11,180 nucleotides of DNA from an uncultured Clostridia bacterium (GTDB lineage: Bacteria; Bacillota; Clostridia; Christensenellales; Aristaeellaceae): NCBI GenBank assembly GCA_934621485.1, contig CAKTUS010000087.1, positions 1 through 11,180 of the forward strand. The letters run 5' to 3'. Positions 1-6,502 of this stretch are shown here, piece after piece. Each line of letters opens with the position of its first letter. The first letter of the stretch is position 1. Under the pieces are notes generated by a model, which was given only the letters and a program-made list of their open reading frames with translations, had not been told where the DNA came from and made no database searches. A program made the translations under genes and the position numbers.

Positions 1-416
1 ATGTTGGCGTCCCGCCGGGCTTTCTCCGCAATGGAGTTCTGCCGATCCAGCAGGTCGTTCTGCTCCATGGCCAGGGCGTTGGCCTGCTGCTGTTCCTGCA
101 GGCGTATTTCCTCCAGCGCCCGCTGCTGGCTCTTGTCGAAGTATTCAATCGCCTGGCGCACATCGTAGTCCGAGGTGGAGATCATGTCATAGATGTACTG
201 CAGGGCGTCCACCCGCCGGTATTGGGCCGGGACGATGCGGGTCTCCCCATAGAGCGCCGTCAGTTCCTTTTTTGCCTGGGTCAGCTCCTGTTCCTCTTTC
301 CTGAGTTGCGCTTGATGCTCCGCTTCCCATGCGCTGCGGGCCGCTTGATACCGGGGCAGGAGCACGGAGTCATATTCCTCCTTCGCCTTGGTGTATGCCT
401 CGTCAAAATCCAGCTG
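1..416 (-). pseudogene. C-terminal continuation of coiled-coil membrane protein after in-frame TAG, runs off the window
   Basis: Seen: the frame of the 417-824 gene stays open for 138 codons after its TAG stop and leaves the window without another stop. The translation (QLDFDEAYTKAKEEYDSV...) is rich in Glu, Gln, Lys and Ala, as expected of a long coiled coil. It contains a short ordered-looking block (VPAQYRRVDALQYIYDMI) near codons 62-79. Inference: this is the remainder of the same protein, cut off by a nonsense change; a CAG to TAG transition would explain it with one base. No ribosome binding site or convincing restart codon lies just after the TAG. I recall similar uncharacterised clostridial proteins that pair a two-helix membrane part with such a block, but cannot name a family. 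It could instead be expressed by suppression. Confidence 0.6.
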
Positions 417-824
417 CTACCGGTTTGCGGCCATACGGGCGGCCGTGCACTGCTGTTGGTATTCGGCGGAATTGCGGATTCTCTCGATGGTTGCCGCCTT
501 TTGCTTGCGGTAAAGAGCGAAGTAATACACAGGCACCCAGACAAACAGCGTCAGTGCAAACATCCAGACGAGAAAAGCACTGTTGCTGAAGGTGGAGAGG
601 GCCAGCGTGATCCCGGCAGGCCCCAGCATCAGCAGCCAGTTGACCTTGCAGCCGTGCCGGATAGGCGGCTCGGTGTAATGGGCCTCCTGCCGCACCGGCG
701 GCTGAGGTTCCGGCTCGGCGTAGGTCTCCGCCCGCTCCTCCGGCAGAAACTGCTCCAGCACTTGGATCTGCGTTTCCAGATCCAGTGCCTGCTTGACGAT
801 TTCCACTTGCTTTTCGTGTTCCAT
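417..824 (-). CDS. Uncharacterised two-helix membrane protein, truncated by TAG
   Basis: The start is the ATG at 824, preceded by AAGGAG with good spacing; upstream in-frame codons lack a ribosome binding site. The 135-aa product has a charged N-terminal helix (about residues 1-36), a Pro/Glu-rich linker (37-58), two closely spaced hydrophobic segments (about 62-79 and 83-104, likely a membrane hairpin), and a basic then coiled-coil tail that stops at TAG. The open frame continues for at least 138 more codons, so the intact protein was probably over 270 aa. It is the last gene of the minus-strand run seen here, about 50 bases after a small remnant ORF. Function unknown. It may still make a short membrane protein, but the natural reading is a gene broken by a nonsense change. 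Confidence 0.6.
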   Translation of the reverse strand: MEHEKQVEIVKQALDLETQIQVLEQFLPEERAETYAEPEPQPPVRQEAHYTEPPIRHGCKVNWLLMLGPAGITLALSTFSNSAFLVWMFALTLFVWVPVYYFALYRKQKAATIERIRNSAEYQQQCTAARMAANR

Positions 825-885
825 AGTGTTTTCTCCTTTTCGTTTGATATGGACAGGATAGTGCACTTCATGCGCCTTTTTCGTC

Positions 886-936
886 CTACGGCCAGTACCG
901 CCGAAGCAGACGCATGTCATCCAGCCAGATTTTCAT
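886..936 (-). pseudogene. Remnant start of a receiver-like (cREC-type) gene
   Basis: An ATG at 936 overlaps the TGA stop of the 933-2021 gene as ATGA and is preceded by GGAAGGAG, so translational coupling is well supported. The product is only 16 aa, MKIWLDDMRLLRRYWP, and ends at TAG. The MKIWLDD opening matches from memory the N-terminus of small proteins called cyclic-phosphate processing receiver domain proteins (typically MKIWLDDxRPAPxGY). If so, this is the stub of a gene whose body has been lost. Past the TAG, only five more codons follow before TGA. It could equally be a short leader peptide that couples translation to the next gene. Confidence 0.3.
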
Positions 937-2021
937 GGCTCCTTCCGGGACGATTCATTTTTGGGAAGAATACCAATATCTGCGAGTGCTTCCTTGTTAT
1001 AACAGTTCCGAAACCATGCGATGCTGTTCTCCAACATTGCTTGCTGCTGCGCCAGGCAGTAGGTGTTCAGCAGAAATTCAATGCTGCGATTGCCCTTGAG
1101 GAAGTCGCTGATGGGCTTGAGCAGCTTGTGGATGCCCTTCAGCGGCCCTCGGTAGTATTCCAGATCCAAATAATTGTGGAGAAGATGATCGTGAAACACA
1201 AACGGTATAGTCTCTCCCGGGTCGCCCGACACGGTGTATCCACTGCAGGTCATGTCGCTGACATCGCCTTTGGCACGCATTCTTGCCAGTGTGCGGTCCA
1301 GGTTGCTGAGCCATTTGTCTGAGTATCCCGAAACGGGCAGCTCCCGCCGAAGGGTTTCAGCGTCCCAGGTGCAGAGGTCGGTCAGCACAAAGGGCTCGTC
1401 GGGCCATCTGTGAGAACACACGATGTCCCCGGCGTGAAACGGTGTGGGAAAGTCGAACCACATCCCCTCAAAGGCAATGGACAGATCCGTGTCACGGTCG
1501 CTGAGCGCTCTGCACTCCAGCTGGCATACCTCTCCCTGCGGGGTCAGAATGCAATAATCCTCCCGCGGCGAATCCTCCCCGGGATCCATGGAACGCTTGA
1601 AAATGCGGAGACCGACTGTTTCTTCCTCTGCCGCCCTCCGGATCGCTGCGGACAGGCAGCGGTCAAAATCACTGAACGGGCCGAACTCCATATCTCCGCA
1701 TAATTCACCCTGCCGGGACAGCTCATAGACATAGACGCAGCCCTCCGGCTCCTTGAAGCGCCGCAGATCCCGCTCCTGCAGGTCAATATGGTCCCGCAGA
1801 AACTGGTGAAAATCCGGAATGGCCTCCAGATTCAGCCGCTCCGCCATAGCGCAGTTCGGCATGGTGTCGATGATCTCCCGCCATGCGGCGATTCTTCCCT
1901 CCAACGTGGCGGCTTTGCACCAATACACCAGAAAAGCCACCTCCGGCGTGGTAAATGAATAGTTCAGCTTTTGCAGGTGCTCCCGCATATCACGGGAATC
2001 AATAAAACGATAAATGTCCAA
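933..2021 (-). CDS. Conserved hypothetical protein, paralogue 1
   Basis: This encodes a 362-aa soluble protein starting at TTG (2021). The choice is supported by AGGAGG eight bases upstream and by the opening MDIYRFIDSRDMREHL, which aligns with the neighbouring paralogue. No signal peptide or membrane segment is visible. It aligns along its length with the 2038-2922 product. The strongest shared blocks are FEGMWFDFPTPFHAGDIVC (about residue 185), DEPFVLTDLCTW, HNYLDLEYYRGPLKGIHK and a C-terminal EFLLNTYCL. The last two blocks occur, as I recall, in a large family of uncharacterised clostridial proteins often found in multi-copy hypothetical loci. The stop overlaps the next small ORF. Compared with the paralogue, it has an extra C-terminal tail of about 35 residues. 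No catalytic motif is recognised, so the function is unknown. Confidence 0.85.
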   Translation of the reverse strand: MDIYRFIDSRDMREHLQKLNYSFTTPEVAFLVYWCKAATLEGRIAAWREIIDTMPNCAMAERLNLEAIPDFHQFLRDHIDLQERDLRRFKEPEGCVYVYELSRQGELCGDMEFGPFSDFDRCLSAAIRRAAEEETVGLRIFKRSMDPGEDSPREDYCILTPQGEVCQLECRALSDRDTDLSIAFEGMWFDFPTPFHAGDIVCSHRWPDEPFVLTDLCTWDAETLRRELPVSGYSDKWLSNLDRTLARMRAKGDVSDMTCSGYTVSGDPGETIPFVFHDHLLHNYLDLEYYRGPLKGIHKLLKPISDFLKGNRSIEFLLNTYCLAQQQAMLENSIAWFRNCYNKEALADIGILPKNESSRKEP

Positions 2022-2037
2022 CCTCTTTTCCTCCTGC

Positions 2038-2922
2038 TCATTCTGCCTGCCCCGGCAGTGTCGACTGCCGAAGCAGGCAATAGGCGTTCAGTAAAAATTC
2101 GATTCCGCAATTTCCTTTGAAATAGGTGCTGACAGGCTGCAAAATTTTATGAGAACTGTCCAGCGATCCCCGGTAATATTCCAGGTCCAGATAATCACAG
2201 ATGGGTGCTTTCTCCCGACGAATCAAGTTTCCTTCCGCGCGATACCCAAAGGCGCCCATGATACGGCTGTCACCCTGCCTGAGAAGACGCTCTACTGTCC
2301 AGTCGGCGCAATCCAGCACTTGCCGGTCATACTCGCTGGGCGGCAATTCCTTCATCACTCGCTCAGATCCCCAAGTGACCATGTCCGTCAGGACAAACGG
2401 TTCATTGGGAGAAAATCGAGAGCAGACAATGTCGCCGCTATGAAACGGTGTAGGGAGTGAAAACCACATCTCCTCAAAGAGAAGATAGGTCATCATATCT
2501 TCGGCATCCGTCGGCAGGCAATTAATTTGCATGATCTCACCGTCCTGATTGAAGAGACAGGTGCCTATCCGACGGCTGTGCTCTGCCGCATTGAGCGGTT
2601 CCTTGCGGATCTCCAGTTTGCAGCAGCCCGCAGCATGTGCCGCATGTATCGCAGCGGCAAGACAATCCTTGTAACTGCGATACACGCTGCCCGAATCAGT
2701 TTCTTCCGTCAAACTGTCTATCAATTTGTATTGATAGACGCAACTGTCTGCCGACTGAAACTGTCCTAACATTTCTTCCTGCAGTTCGATGTACGCAGCT
2801 ACCCGCTCTCGGATATCCAAAGCGTCGTCCCAAGGACAACTCGGCACATACCCGACTATTTCCTGCCATGCGGCAATTTTTTCATTCAGCGTGGCAGTCT
2901 TGCAGTACCAGATCAAGAACAT
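2038..2922 (-). CDS. Conserved hypothetical protein, paralogue 2, 5' end damaged
   Basis: This encodes 294 aa from the first usable ATG (2922), which has a weak GAGGA upstream. It is clearly related to the 933-2021 product: shared blocks include FEEMWFSLPTPFHSGDIVC, EPFVLTDMVTW, DYLDLEYYRGSLDSSHK and EFLLNAYCL. The similarity does not start at this ATG. The same frame upstream reads LFRFIDSADIRRYLTEIRYRF up to base 3000, matching residues 3-23 of the paralogue. No ATG, GTG or TTG lies in frame between the TAA at 3019-3021 and the ATG at 2922. The natural start codon therefore seems lost at the junction with the AT-rich 2985-3524 gene. The stop is 16 bases before the TTG of the next gene, so they are co-transcribed. 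The protein may be a shortened product or inactive. Confidence 0.7.
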   Translation of the reverse strand: MFLIWYCKTATLNEKIAAWQEIVGYVPSCPWDDALDIRERVAAYIELQEEMLGQFQSADSCVYQYKLIDSLTEETDSGSVYRSYKDCLAAAIHAAHAAGCCKLEIRKEPLNAAEHSRRIGTCLFNQDGEIMQINCLPTDAEDMMTYLLFEEMWFSLPTPFHSGDIVCSRFSPNEPFVLTDMVTWGSERVMKELPPSEYDRQVLDCADWTVERLLRQGDSRIMGAFGYRAEGNLIRREKAPICDYLDLEYYRGSLDSSHKILQPVSTYFKGNCGIEFLLNAYCLLRQSTLPGQAE

Positions 2923-2984
2923 TTTTTCCTCTGTACTGAATCGGTAGCGAATTTCTGTCAGGTATCGCCTGATATCTGCGGAGT

Positions 2985-3524
2985 CTATAAATCTGAAAAG
3001 GGATGTTTTCCATAGCTCTTAGTAGAGTGAAAGGAAACAGCTACTAACACGTCATCATCACTTTCGTCAAGGTCTATCTTAATGTATACTTTCACGCCTT
3101 CAAGCATATTCCCATTCAATAGTAGAAAAGACTTGTTGGTTATGAATTCAATGAGTCGTTCGTCTTTGTGATTAGGATTTGAATTAAGTATACACTTTGT
3201 GAAGTCGGATATAGTTAGCTGTTTAACTATATTCATTAAATCTGCTTTTTCAATTTGACCGCAACCTAAATTTTCAGATATTATGTTTCTTCTATACTTA
3301 GCAAGAAGAACTGATTTGCATTTTTGAAACCCTTCAAGGATTTTAATTATATCATCTCGTGTTAATTTGAATGATTTAGGACATTTATCATCTAGATCTT
3401 CGGCTCCAAAAATGTCTGAAAACTCAAACGACCTAGCGTCTTGGACAAAAACAATTCCTTCTACCTCATTGCATATATCGAACAAGCTAGGAAGCTGTTC
3501 ATCACAATAAATACACTTTTTCAT
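2985..3524 (-). CDS. AT-rich hypothetical protein with N-terminal CxxC
   Basis: This encodes 179 aa from the ATG at 3524, with AGGAGGGG correctly spaced inside the end of the upstream gene; one base separates the two genes. The product begins MKKCIYCDEQLPSLFDIC, with a CxxC pair and a third Cys that could bind metal. It is followed by an acidic, mostly soluble sequence (motifs ARSFEFSDIFGAEDLDDKCP, KVYIKIDLDESDDDVLV). No membrane segment is visible. Codon use is strongly A/T-biased compared with both flanking genes, suggesting separate acquisition. Its last codons overlap the damaged 5' end of paralogue 2 in another frame, and it ends in TAG. I do not recognise the family. The setting, a run of small unrelated hypotheticals, would fit an immunity-type or cargo gene, but this is a guess. 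Confidence 0.7.
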   Translation of the reverse strand: MKKCIYCDEQLPSLFDICNEVEGIVFVQDARSFEFSDIFGAEDLDDKCPKSFKLTRDDIIKILEGFQKCKSVLLAKYRRNIISENLGCGQIEKADLMNIVKQLTISDFTKCILNSNPNHKDERLIEFITNKSFLLLNGNMLEGVKVYIKIDLDESDDDVLVAVSFHSTKSYGKHPFSDL

Positions 3525-3525
3525 T

Positions 3526-3864
3526 TTACCCCTCCTGTTCCTCCTGAATACTCCGGTAATGCCGGCTCCCGTCGGCCTTGAACGACAGCGGCACCTCATC
3601 CGGCAGTGAAAAGGCTTGGCGAATCCGTGCATCAATTCCCGGTGTGCAGAGCGTGGAATACAGATAGACCAGCGCTTTCCCGTGCCGCAGCTCTACCCGC
3701 CCACGGGGAAAGTAGTTGTATGGCATCCCGCCGGTAAGGGAATGCGGAAGCGTTTCCCAAAACCGCCGATGATTGTTGCCGACTGTATCGACCTCCGCGC
3801 CGGAAACGGGAAAGCACAGCAATTCCCCGTCCACATACCAGAACAGCCCTCGTTTCGCAGTCAC
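3526..3864 (-). CDS. Small conserved hypothetical protein (PYNYFPRGRVEL motif)
   Basis: I chose the GTG at 3864 because an extended Shine-Dalgarno, GGAGGTGAT, lies eight bases upstream. An ATG at 3870 and a GTG at 3873 are alternatives but sit almost on top of that sequence. The product is 112 aa, beginning VTAKRGLFWYVDGELLCF, with a central block of residues HRRFWETLPHSLTGGMPYNYFPRGRVEL and a C-terminal part around IRQAFSLPDE. It is soluble with no signal peptide. The KRGxFWxxDGxLL and PYNYFPRGRVE patterns feel like a conserved small protein in clostridial genomes, possibly associated with toxin-immunity loci, but I cannot name it. It is the first gene of the minus-strand run below the 3921-3957 hairpin and lies one base from the next gene. 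Confidence 0.7.
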   Translation of the reverse strand: MTAKRGLFWYVDGELLCFPVSGAEVDTVGNNHRRFWETLPHSLTGGMPYNYFPRGRVELRHGKALVYLYSTLCTPGIDARIRQAFSLPDEVPLSFKADGSRHYRSIQEEQEG

Positions 3865-3920
3865 CTCCATCACCTCCGCTTATTAGGATAGAACATCCTG
3901 TGGGCCTTTTTCAGTTCACC

Positions 3921-3957
3921 GCAGAAAAAGAAAGCCGGCATCCACCGGCTTTTCTGC
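3921..3957 (-). terminator. Rho-independent terminator after tnpV
   Basis: The stem AAAGCCGG/CCGGCTTT (3931-3938 with 3945-3952) has a 6-base loop. It is extended by GCAG/CTGC outer arms and followed on the minus strand by TTTTTC. It lies 37 bases after the tnpV stop. The plus-strand side also has a short T-run, so it may act in both directions. Confidence 0.75.
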
Positions 3958-3993
3958 AAACACACTTATGCTCTTTTTTGATGGTCGTCATTT

Positions 3994-4374
3994 CTAACGG
4001 TAGATAAGCTCGTTTGAAACGATTTCCATAGCGGCATTTTGAAGATTGTTCATTTTCTGCACCCAAAGCATCTGGTTTTCTGCTTTGAGGACTTCCGTTA
4101 CGCCTTCCATTTCGGCAAGCAGCTTTACAAGCTGAGAAAACATTGCTTCTGCCTGCTCGTTGAGGTCTGCAAGGTAATCGTTCAGCTTGCCAATGGTCAG
4201 CAGGTTGGCATATCGCACACGGCGATGCTCCTTGAGATAGCGGAGGTGCCGCTGTCCCCATATTCCGATTGGCTCTTGTTCTTGCTCTGGCTCATCGTCC
4301 CCGGCGATTAGGTAGTAGTCACCGACCAGTTCATACTTCAGCCCTGTGCGCTCATCTGTAATGTGCTTTTCCAT
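3994..4374 (-). CDS. tnpV: TnpV-family transposon-encoded protein
   Basis: This encodes 126 aa from the ATG at 4374, with GGAGG upstream. The sequence closely follows the TnpV family: MEKHITDERTGLKYELVGDYY at the start, GIWGQRHLRYLKEHRR at about 37-52, a helical middle (KLNDYLADLNEQAEAM), then VTEVLKAENQMLWVQKMNN and a C-terminal NELIYR. TnpV is named from clostridial mobilisable transposons of the Tn4451/Tn4453 type and is common in conjugative elements of gut Clostridia. It was originally noted as excisionase-like, but its role is not settled. The start overlaps the 73-aa upstream gene by 37 bases, so the two form a coupled pair. A terminator follows. Its presence marks this stretch as part of an integrative or transposable element; no recombinase gene is next to it here. 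Confidence 0.88.
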   Translation of the reverse strand: MEKHITDERTGLKYELVGDYYLIAGDDEPEQEQEPIGIWGQRHLRYLKEHRRVRYANLLTIGKLNDYLADLNEQAEAMFSQLVKLLAEMEGVTEVLKAENQMLWVQKMNNLQNAAMEIVSNELIYR

Positions 4375-4559
4375 ACGCTAGCCCTCCGCCCTGCAATCTT
4401 GAACTTCTTGGTTTTGACATTTGCCACTTTGATAAGCACCTCGTCCACGGCATCGGTGTATTTGCCCTCCGAAATAAGCCGATTGCGAAGATTGTTTAGG
4501 GACTCAATTATTAGTCGCCATTCTTCAGTTGTAAGCGCAAGGTAATACTTCTGCCTCAA
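4338..4559 (-). CDS. Small mobile-element protein encoded before tnpV
   Basis: The start is the TTG at 4559, chosen for the AAAGGAGG eight bases upstream; the longer ATG starts at 4592 and 4688 run through the promoter palindrome and hairpin. The 73-aa product, LRQKYYLALTTEEWRLIIES..., with RNRLISEGKYTDAVDEVLIKV in the middle, matches small uncharacterised proteins I recall next to tnpV in clostridial mobile elements. Those normally end shortly after the KKFKI segment. Here about 15 further residues read over the start of tnpV, which may reflect a frameshift near its end or normal overlap. Probably a DNA-binding or accessory protein, but no motif proves this. Confidence 0.7.
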   Translation of the reverse strand: MRQKYYLALTTEEWRLIIESLNNLRNRLISEGKYTDAVDEVLIKVANVKTKKFKIAGRRASVWKSTLQMSAQG

Positions 4560-4582
4560 CAGCCAGACCTCCTTTGATTTTT

Positions 4583-4597
4583 CTATAATCATTATAG
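4583..4597 (-). promoter_or_regulatory. Promoter -10 box inside a perfect palindrome
   Basis: CTATAATcATTATAG (plus strand) is a perfect 7-bp inverted repeat around one base. On the minus strand it contains TATAAT at 4596-4591, about 32 bases before the TTG start at 4559. No strong -35 box is seen (nearest TCGATT, 17 bases upstream). A palindrome covering the -10 box suggests a repressor operator for the 73-aa/tnpV pair. The regulator is not identified. Confidence 0.5.
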
Positions 4598-4633
4598 CGA
4601 GGCTGACAGCAGTAATCGAATGTACGGATATAA

Positions 4634-4680
4634 GAAAATCACCGAAAAAAGTCCGTAGTGGACTGATCTCGGTGATTTTC
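4634..4680 (-). terminator. Nested hairpin, probable minus-strand terminator
   Basis: The outer arms GAAAATCACCGA (4634-4645) and TCGGTGATTTTC (4669-4680) are perfect 12-bp complements. Inside lies a second stem AGTCC/GGACT (4650-4654 with 4660-4664) that on the minus strand is followed by six Ts. The inner stem with its U-run looks like a terminator for transcripts from the 4805-7564 operon. The outer stem would compete with the U-run, so an attenuator-like switch is possible. Confidence 0.55.
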
Positions 4681-4689
4681 CTTGCCATT

Positions 4690-4739
4690 GCTACGCCTGA
4701 TAACTAAGCTCTTTTAATACTTCGTTATCAGCCTGTAGC
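4690..4739. repeat. Imperfect inverted repeat beside the tnpV region
   Basis: The arms GCTACGCCTGATAAC (4690-4704) and GTTATCAGCCTGTAGC (4724-4739) are complementary except for one bulge and one mismatch. There is no U-run on either side, so it is less terminator-like than the neighbouring hairpin. It lies between the last gene of the NADAR operon and the tnpV unit and may mark a junction between modules. The 4714-4804 bases also contain a short minus-strand tail reading ...GSKHRKRYRLITKY-stop, a possible gene-end remnant. Confidence 0.45.
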
Positions 4740-4804
4740 GTTTACGATGTTTGCTTCCATTATTTAACACGCCTTTCATATGCTCTTGTAGCATCCACTG
4801 CTTT

Positions 4805-5287
4805 TCACCAATGAAAATCTGCCCCATCCCCAGCATTCTCCCAATACTCCCGTGCCAGCTTTTCCAGCCCTTCCGCAAAGCTGTCGATATGCTGATAGCA
4901 GTCACAGTTATAATACGGCTGATACCGCATCCAGCCGTCCTTCAAATGATACCCATATCCAAGCTCCGGCTTGCAGATAGATTGGATCAGCCCGCGTGCG
5001 TAAGTCGTGCAGGCATCGGACGTATAGTCGCTGACACCGCTGGGGTAATCCGTCTGCGCTGTGATTGGGACGATAGCCGTCAGCAGTGCCGCACCATCCC
5101 GGGTGAGCTTCGCTTCCTCCGCTTCCTGCGTCATAAAATACCGCCACGTATCCAGAAACAGCGCTCGGAATTCATCCAGCTCCATTTGACTGTCATAAAC
5201 TAACTCCATATTAAAATCATTCCAGCGGTTTGTCAAGTCTGCGCACAGCTGCCGCCGCTGTTCCTCTGGGCTCAGGTTCCGTTTCAT
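4805..5287 (-). CDS. Acidic hypothetical protein, tandem paralogue B
   Basis: This encodes 160 aa from the ATG at 5287. That ATG overlaps the TGA of the upstream paralogue as ATGA and has AGGAG ten bases before it; a longer in-frame opening exists but only reads over the neighbour. The product aligns with the 5284-5844 product at roughly half of positions. Shared blocks are WNDF near the start, LDEFxxLFxxTW, TRDGAALLTAIVPIT, DACTTYARGLIQSIC, LKDGWMRYQP and CYQHIDSFAEGLEKLAREYWE. It is acidic, with no signal peptide or membrane segment. I do not recognise the family. Last gene of the WYL-NADAR operon; translation is probably coupled to the gene before. Confidence 0.8.
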   Translation of the reverse strand: MKRNLSPEEQRRQLCADLTNRWNDFNMELVYDSQMELDEFRALFLDTWRYFMTQEAEEAKLTRDGAALLTAIVPITAQTDYPSGVSDYTSDACTTYARGLIQSICKPELGYGYHLKDGWMRYQPYYNCDCYQHIDSFAEGLEKLAREYWENAGDGADFHW

Positions 5288-5844
5288 GTCTCTGTTTCTC
5301 CTGTCTGATTTTCCTCCGGCTCTACAATTGCTTGAATATTCAAGAAGATTCCGTTGCGATACTGGAACTCCTCCCCATCTGCGGCAGCTTCCCAATACTC
5401 TCGCGCCAGCTTCTCCAAATCCTCCTCAAAGTTGTCAATGTGCTGGTAGCTATCTGATCCGGTATTATGGGGTAGATACCAAATCCATCCATCCTTAAAA
5501 TAATGTCCTTCGCCTAAATCAGGATTGCAAACAGATTCAATAAAACCTCTTACATAGACTGCACAGGCATCCACCACATATTGTTTCACTCTTTTGGGGC
5601 AATGCTCCAATCTCGTAATTGGAACCATCGCCGCAATGATTGCCGCGCTGTCCCGCATCATCCGACGGTCATCTTGTTCTTCCTCTAAGAAATATTGCCA
5701 GGTTTCCTCAAAAAGACCTATGAATTCATCCAGGAACAGCCCAATGCTATCCTCTTCCATCGTCCAGGCAACATCATTCCAATGTATCCGTAAATCCTCA
5801 CACAGCCACTTCCGCTCTTCTTCCAACTCAGCTTCATGCGTCAT
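5284..5844 (-). CDS. Acidic hypothetical protein, tandem paralogue A
   Basis: This encodes 186 aa from the ATG at 5844, with GGGAGGAATAG upstream. The start lies 11 bases inside the end of the NADAR gene, so the two are coupled. The product is strongly acidic in its N-terminal half (many Glu/Asp between residues 4 and 60). It has the same blocks as its neighbour: LDEFIGLFEETWQYF, MRDSAAIIAAMVPIT, DACAVYVRGFIESVC, FKDGWIWYLP and SYQHIDNFEEDLEKLAREYWE. It adds a C-terminal extension of about 35 residues, with no membrane segment. The family is not recognised. The acidic surface could suit a DNA mimic or a partner of a basic protein, but nothing in the sequence shows this. Its position suggests it works with the NADAR protein. 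Confidence 0.8.
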   Translation of the reverse strand: MTHEAELEEERKWLCEDLRIHWNDVAWTMEEDSIGLFLDEFIGLFEETWQYFLEEEQDDRRMMRDSAAIIAAMVPITRLEHCPKRVKQYVVDACAVYVRGFIESVCNPDLGEGHYFKDGWIWYLPHNTGSDSYQHIDNFEEDLEKLAREYWEAAADGEEFQYRNGIFLNIQAIVEPEENQTGETET

Positions 5845-6496
5845 AGTCTATTCCTCCCTTTCGAATTTTCAAAAAATCATCAAAATTATGAATCCCCGCC
5901 AGCAGCCCATTTCGGCACAGCGACACATATAGTGCCGCTGCTTTGGCTTGGCAGTTGAGACTTTTCTGCGGGTTAAATTCAATGTCCGTAAACCCGTCAT
6001 AATCCAGCAGCACCGCCGCGCGTTCCGGATTCTGCCACAGGGCAGTCAGGTACAGCCAATCATAGAACGCCGTCTTCGGTTCCGTGGGGTACGTCTGCCC
6101 TGCAAACTGAAATCCGATCAGTGCTCCGGATTCCTTTAACCGTGGATCACGCTTGGCTTCCTTGGGCGTGCAGGTATATAGGTCCGTGTAAGGGCCGCCG
6201 GATGCAAATACCTTACCACCCTGAAAGACATTTTCCACCGGAACGCTTCTCTCTAGCTCCGGCACATAGATGGGCAAGGAAAATGCACTGAGGTTCCGTC
6301 CGCCCTCCAGCGGTGACTTGCCGGAGATCTCAAGGGCGTGATGGCCTGGATAAGCGGCTTCATATGCTGCGTGGATTGCAGCAATATTCTTTTGCTTCTG
6401 TGACACCGCAAAGCCGCCGTTCCATGTAAACTCCGCCTCAAAGGTGTCAAAATAGGGATAGGTTTCCCGAACCATATAAACCGGACGATATGCCAT
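5834..6496 (-). CDS. NADAR-family protein, DarT1-antitoxin type
   Basis: This encodes 220 aa from the ATG at 6496, with AAGGAG inside the stop region of the WYL gene six bases away. The sequence matches the DarT1-associated NADAR antitoxin family along its whole length. Key blocks are FTWNGGFAVSQKQKNIAAIH (23-42), LEISGKSPLEGG (55-66), VENVFQGGKVF (87-97), GGPYTDLY (100-107), AKRDPRL (114-120), EPKTAFYDWLY (139-149) and GFTDIEFNPQKSLNCQAKAA (168-187). Family knowledge: NADAR proteins hydrolyse ADP-ribose from modified guanine and neutralise DarT1, a DNA-guanine ADP-ribosyltransferase. No DarT gene is adjacent: the upstream gene is a WYL regulator and the downstream gene an unknown acidic protein. 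The key blocks look intact, so activity is plausible. The call of family is firm; the in vivo target is not known. Confidence 0.88.
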   Translation of the reverse strand: MAYRPVYMVRETYPYFDTFEAEFTWNGGFAVSQKQKNIAAIHAAYEAAYPGHHALEISGKSPLEGGRNLSAFSLPIYVPELERSVPVENVFQGGKVFASGGPYTDLYTCTPKEAKRDPRLKESGALIGFQFAGQTYPTEPKTAFYDWLYLTALWQNPERAAVLLDYDGFTDIEFNPQKSLNCQAKAAALYVSLCRNGLLAGIHNFDDFLKIRKGGIDYDA

Positions 6497-6502
6497 TGCC
6501 GC

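Noticed and set aside
417..419. Recoding of TAG as a sense codon in this genome
   Set aside because: Other genes here (tnpV at 3994, the gene ending at 2985) appear to end naturally at TAG, so a genome-wide reassignment is not supported.
222..1322. Long plus-strand open frame of 366 codons
   Set aside because: It lies opposite two well-supported minus-strand genes, has no ribosome binding site, and its Leu/Arg/His-rich translation looks like an antisense shadow.
4714..4905. Minus-strand 63-codon frame across the end of paralogue B
   Set aside because: Most of it overlaps a well-supported gene in another frame, and it has no ribosome binding site; only its last codons could be a gene-end remnant.
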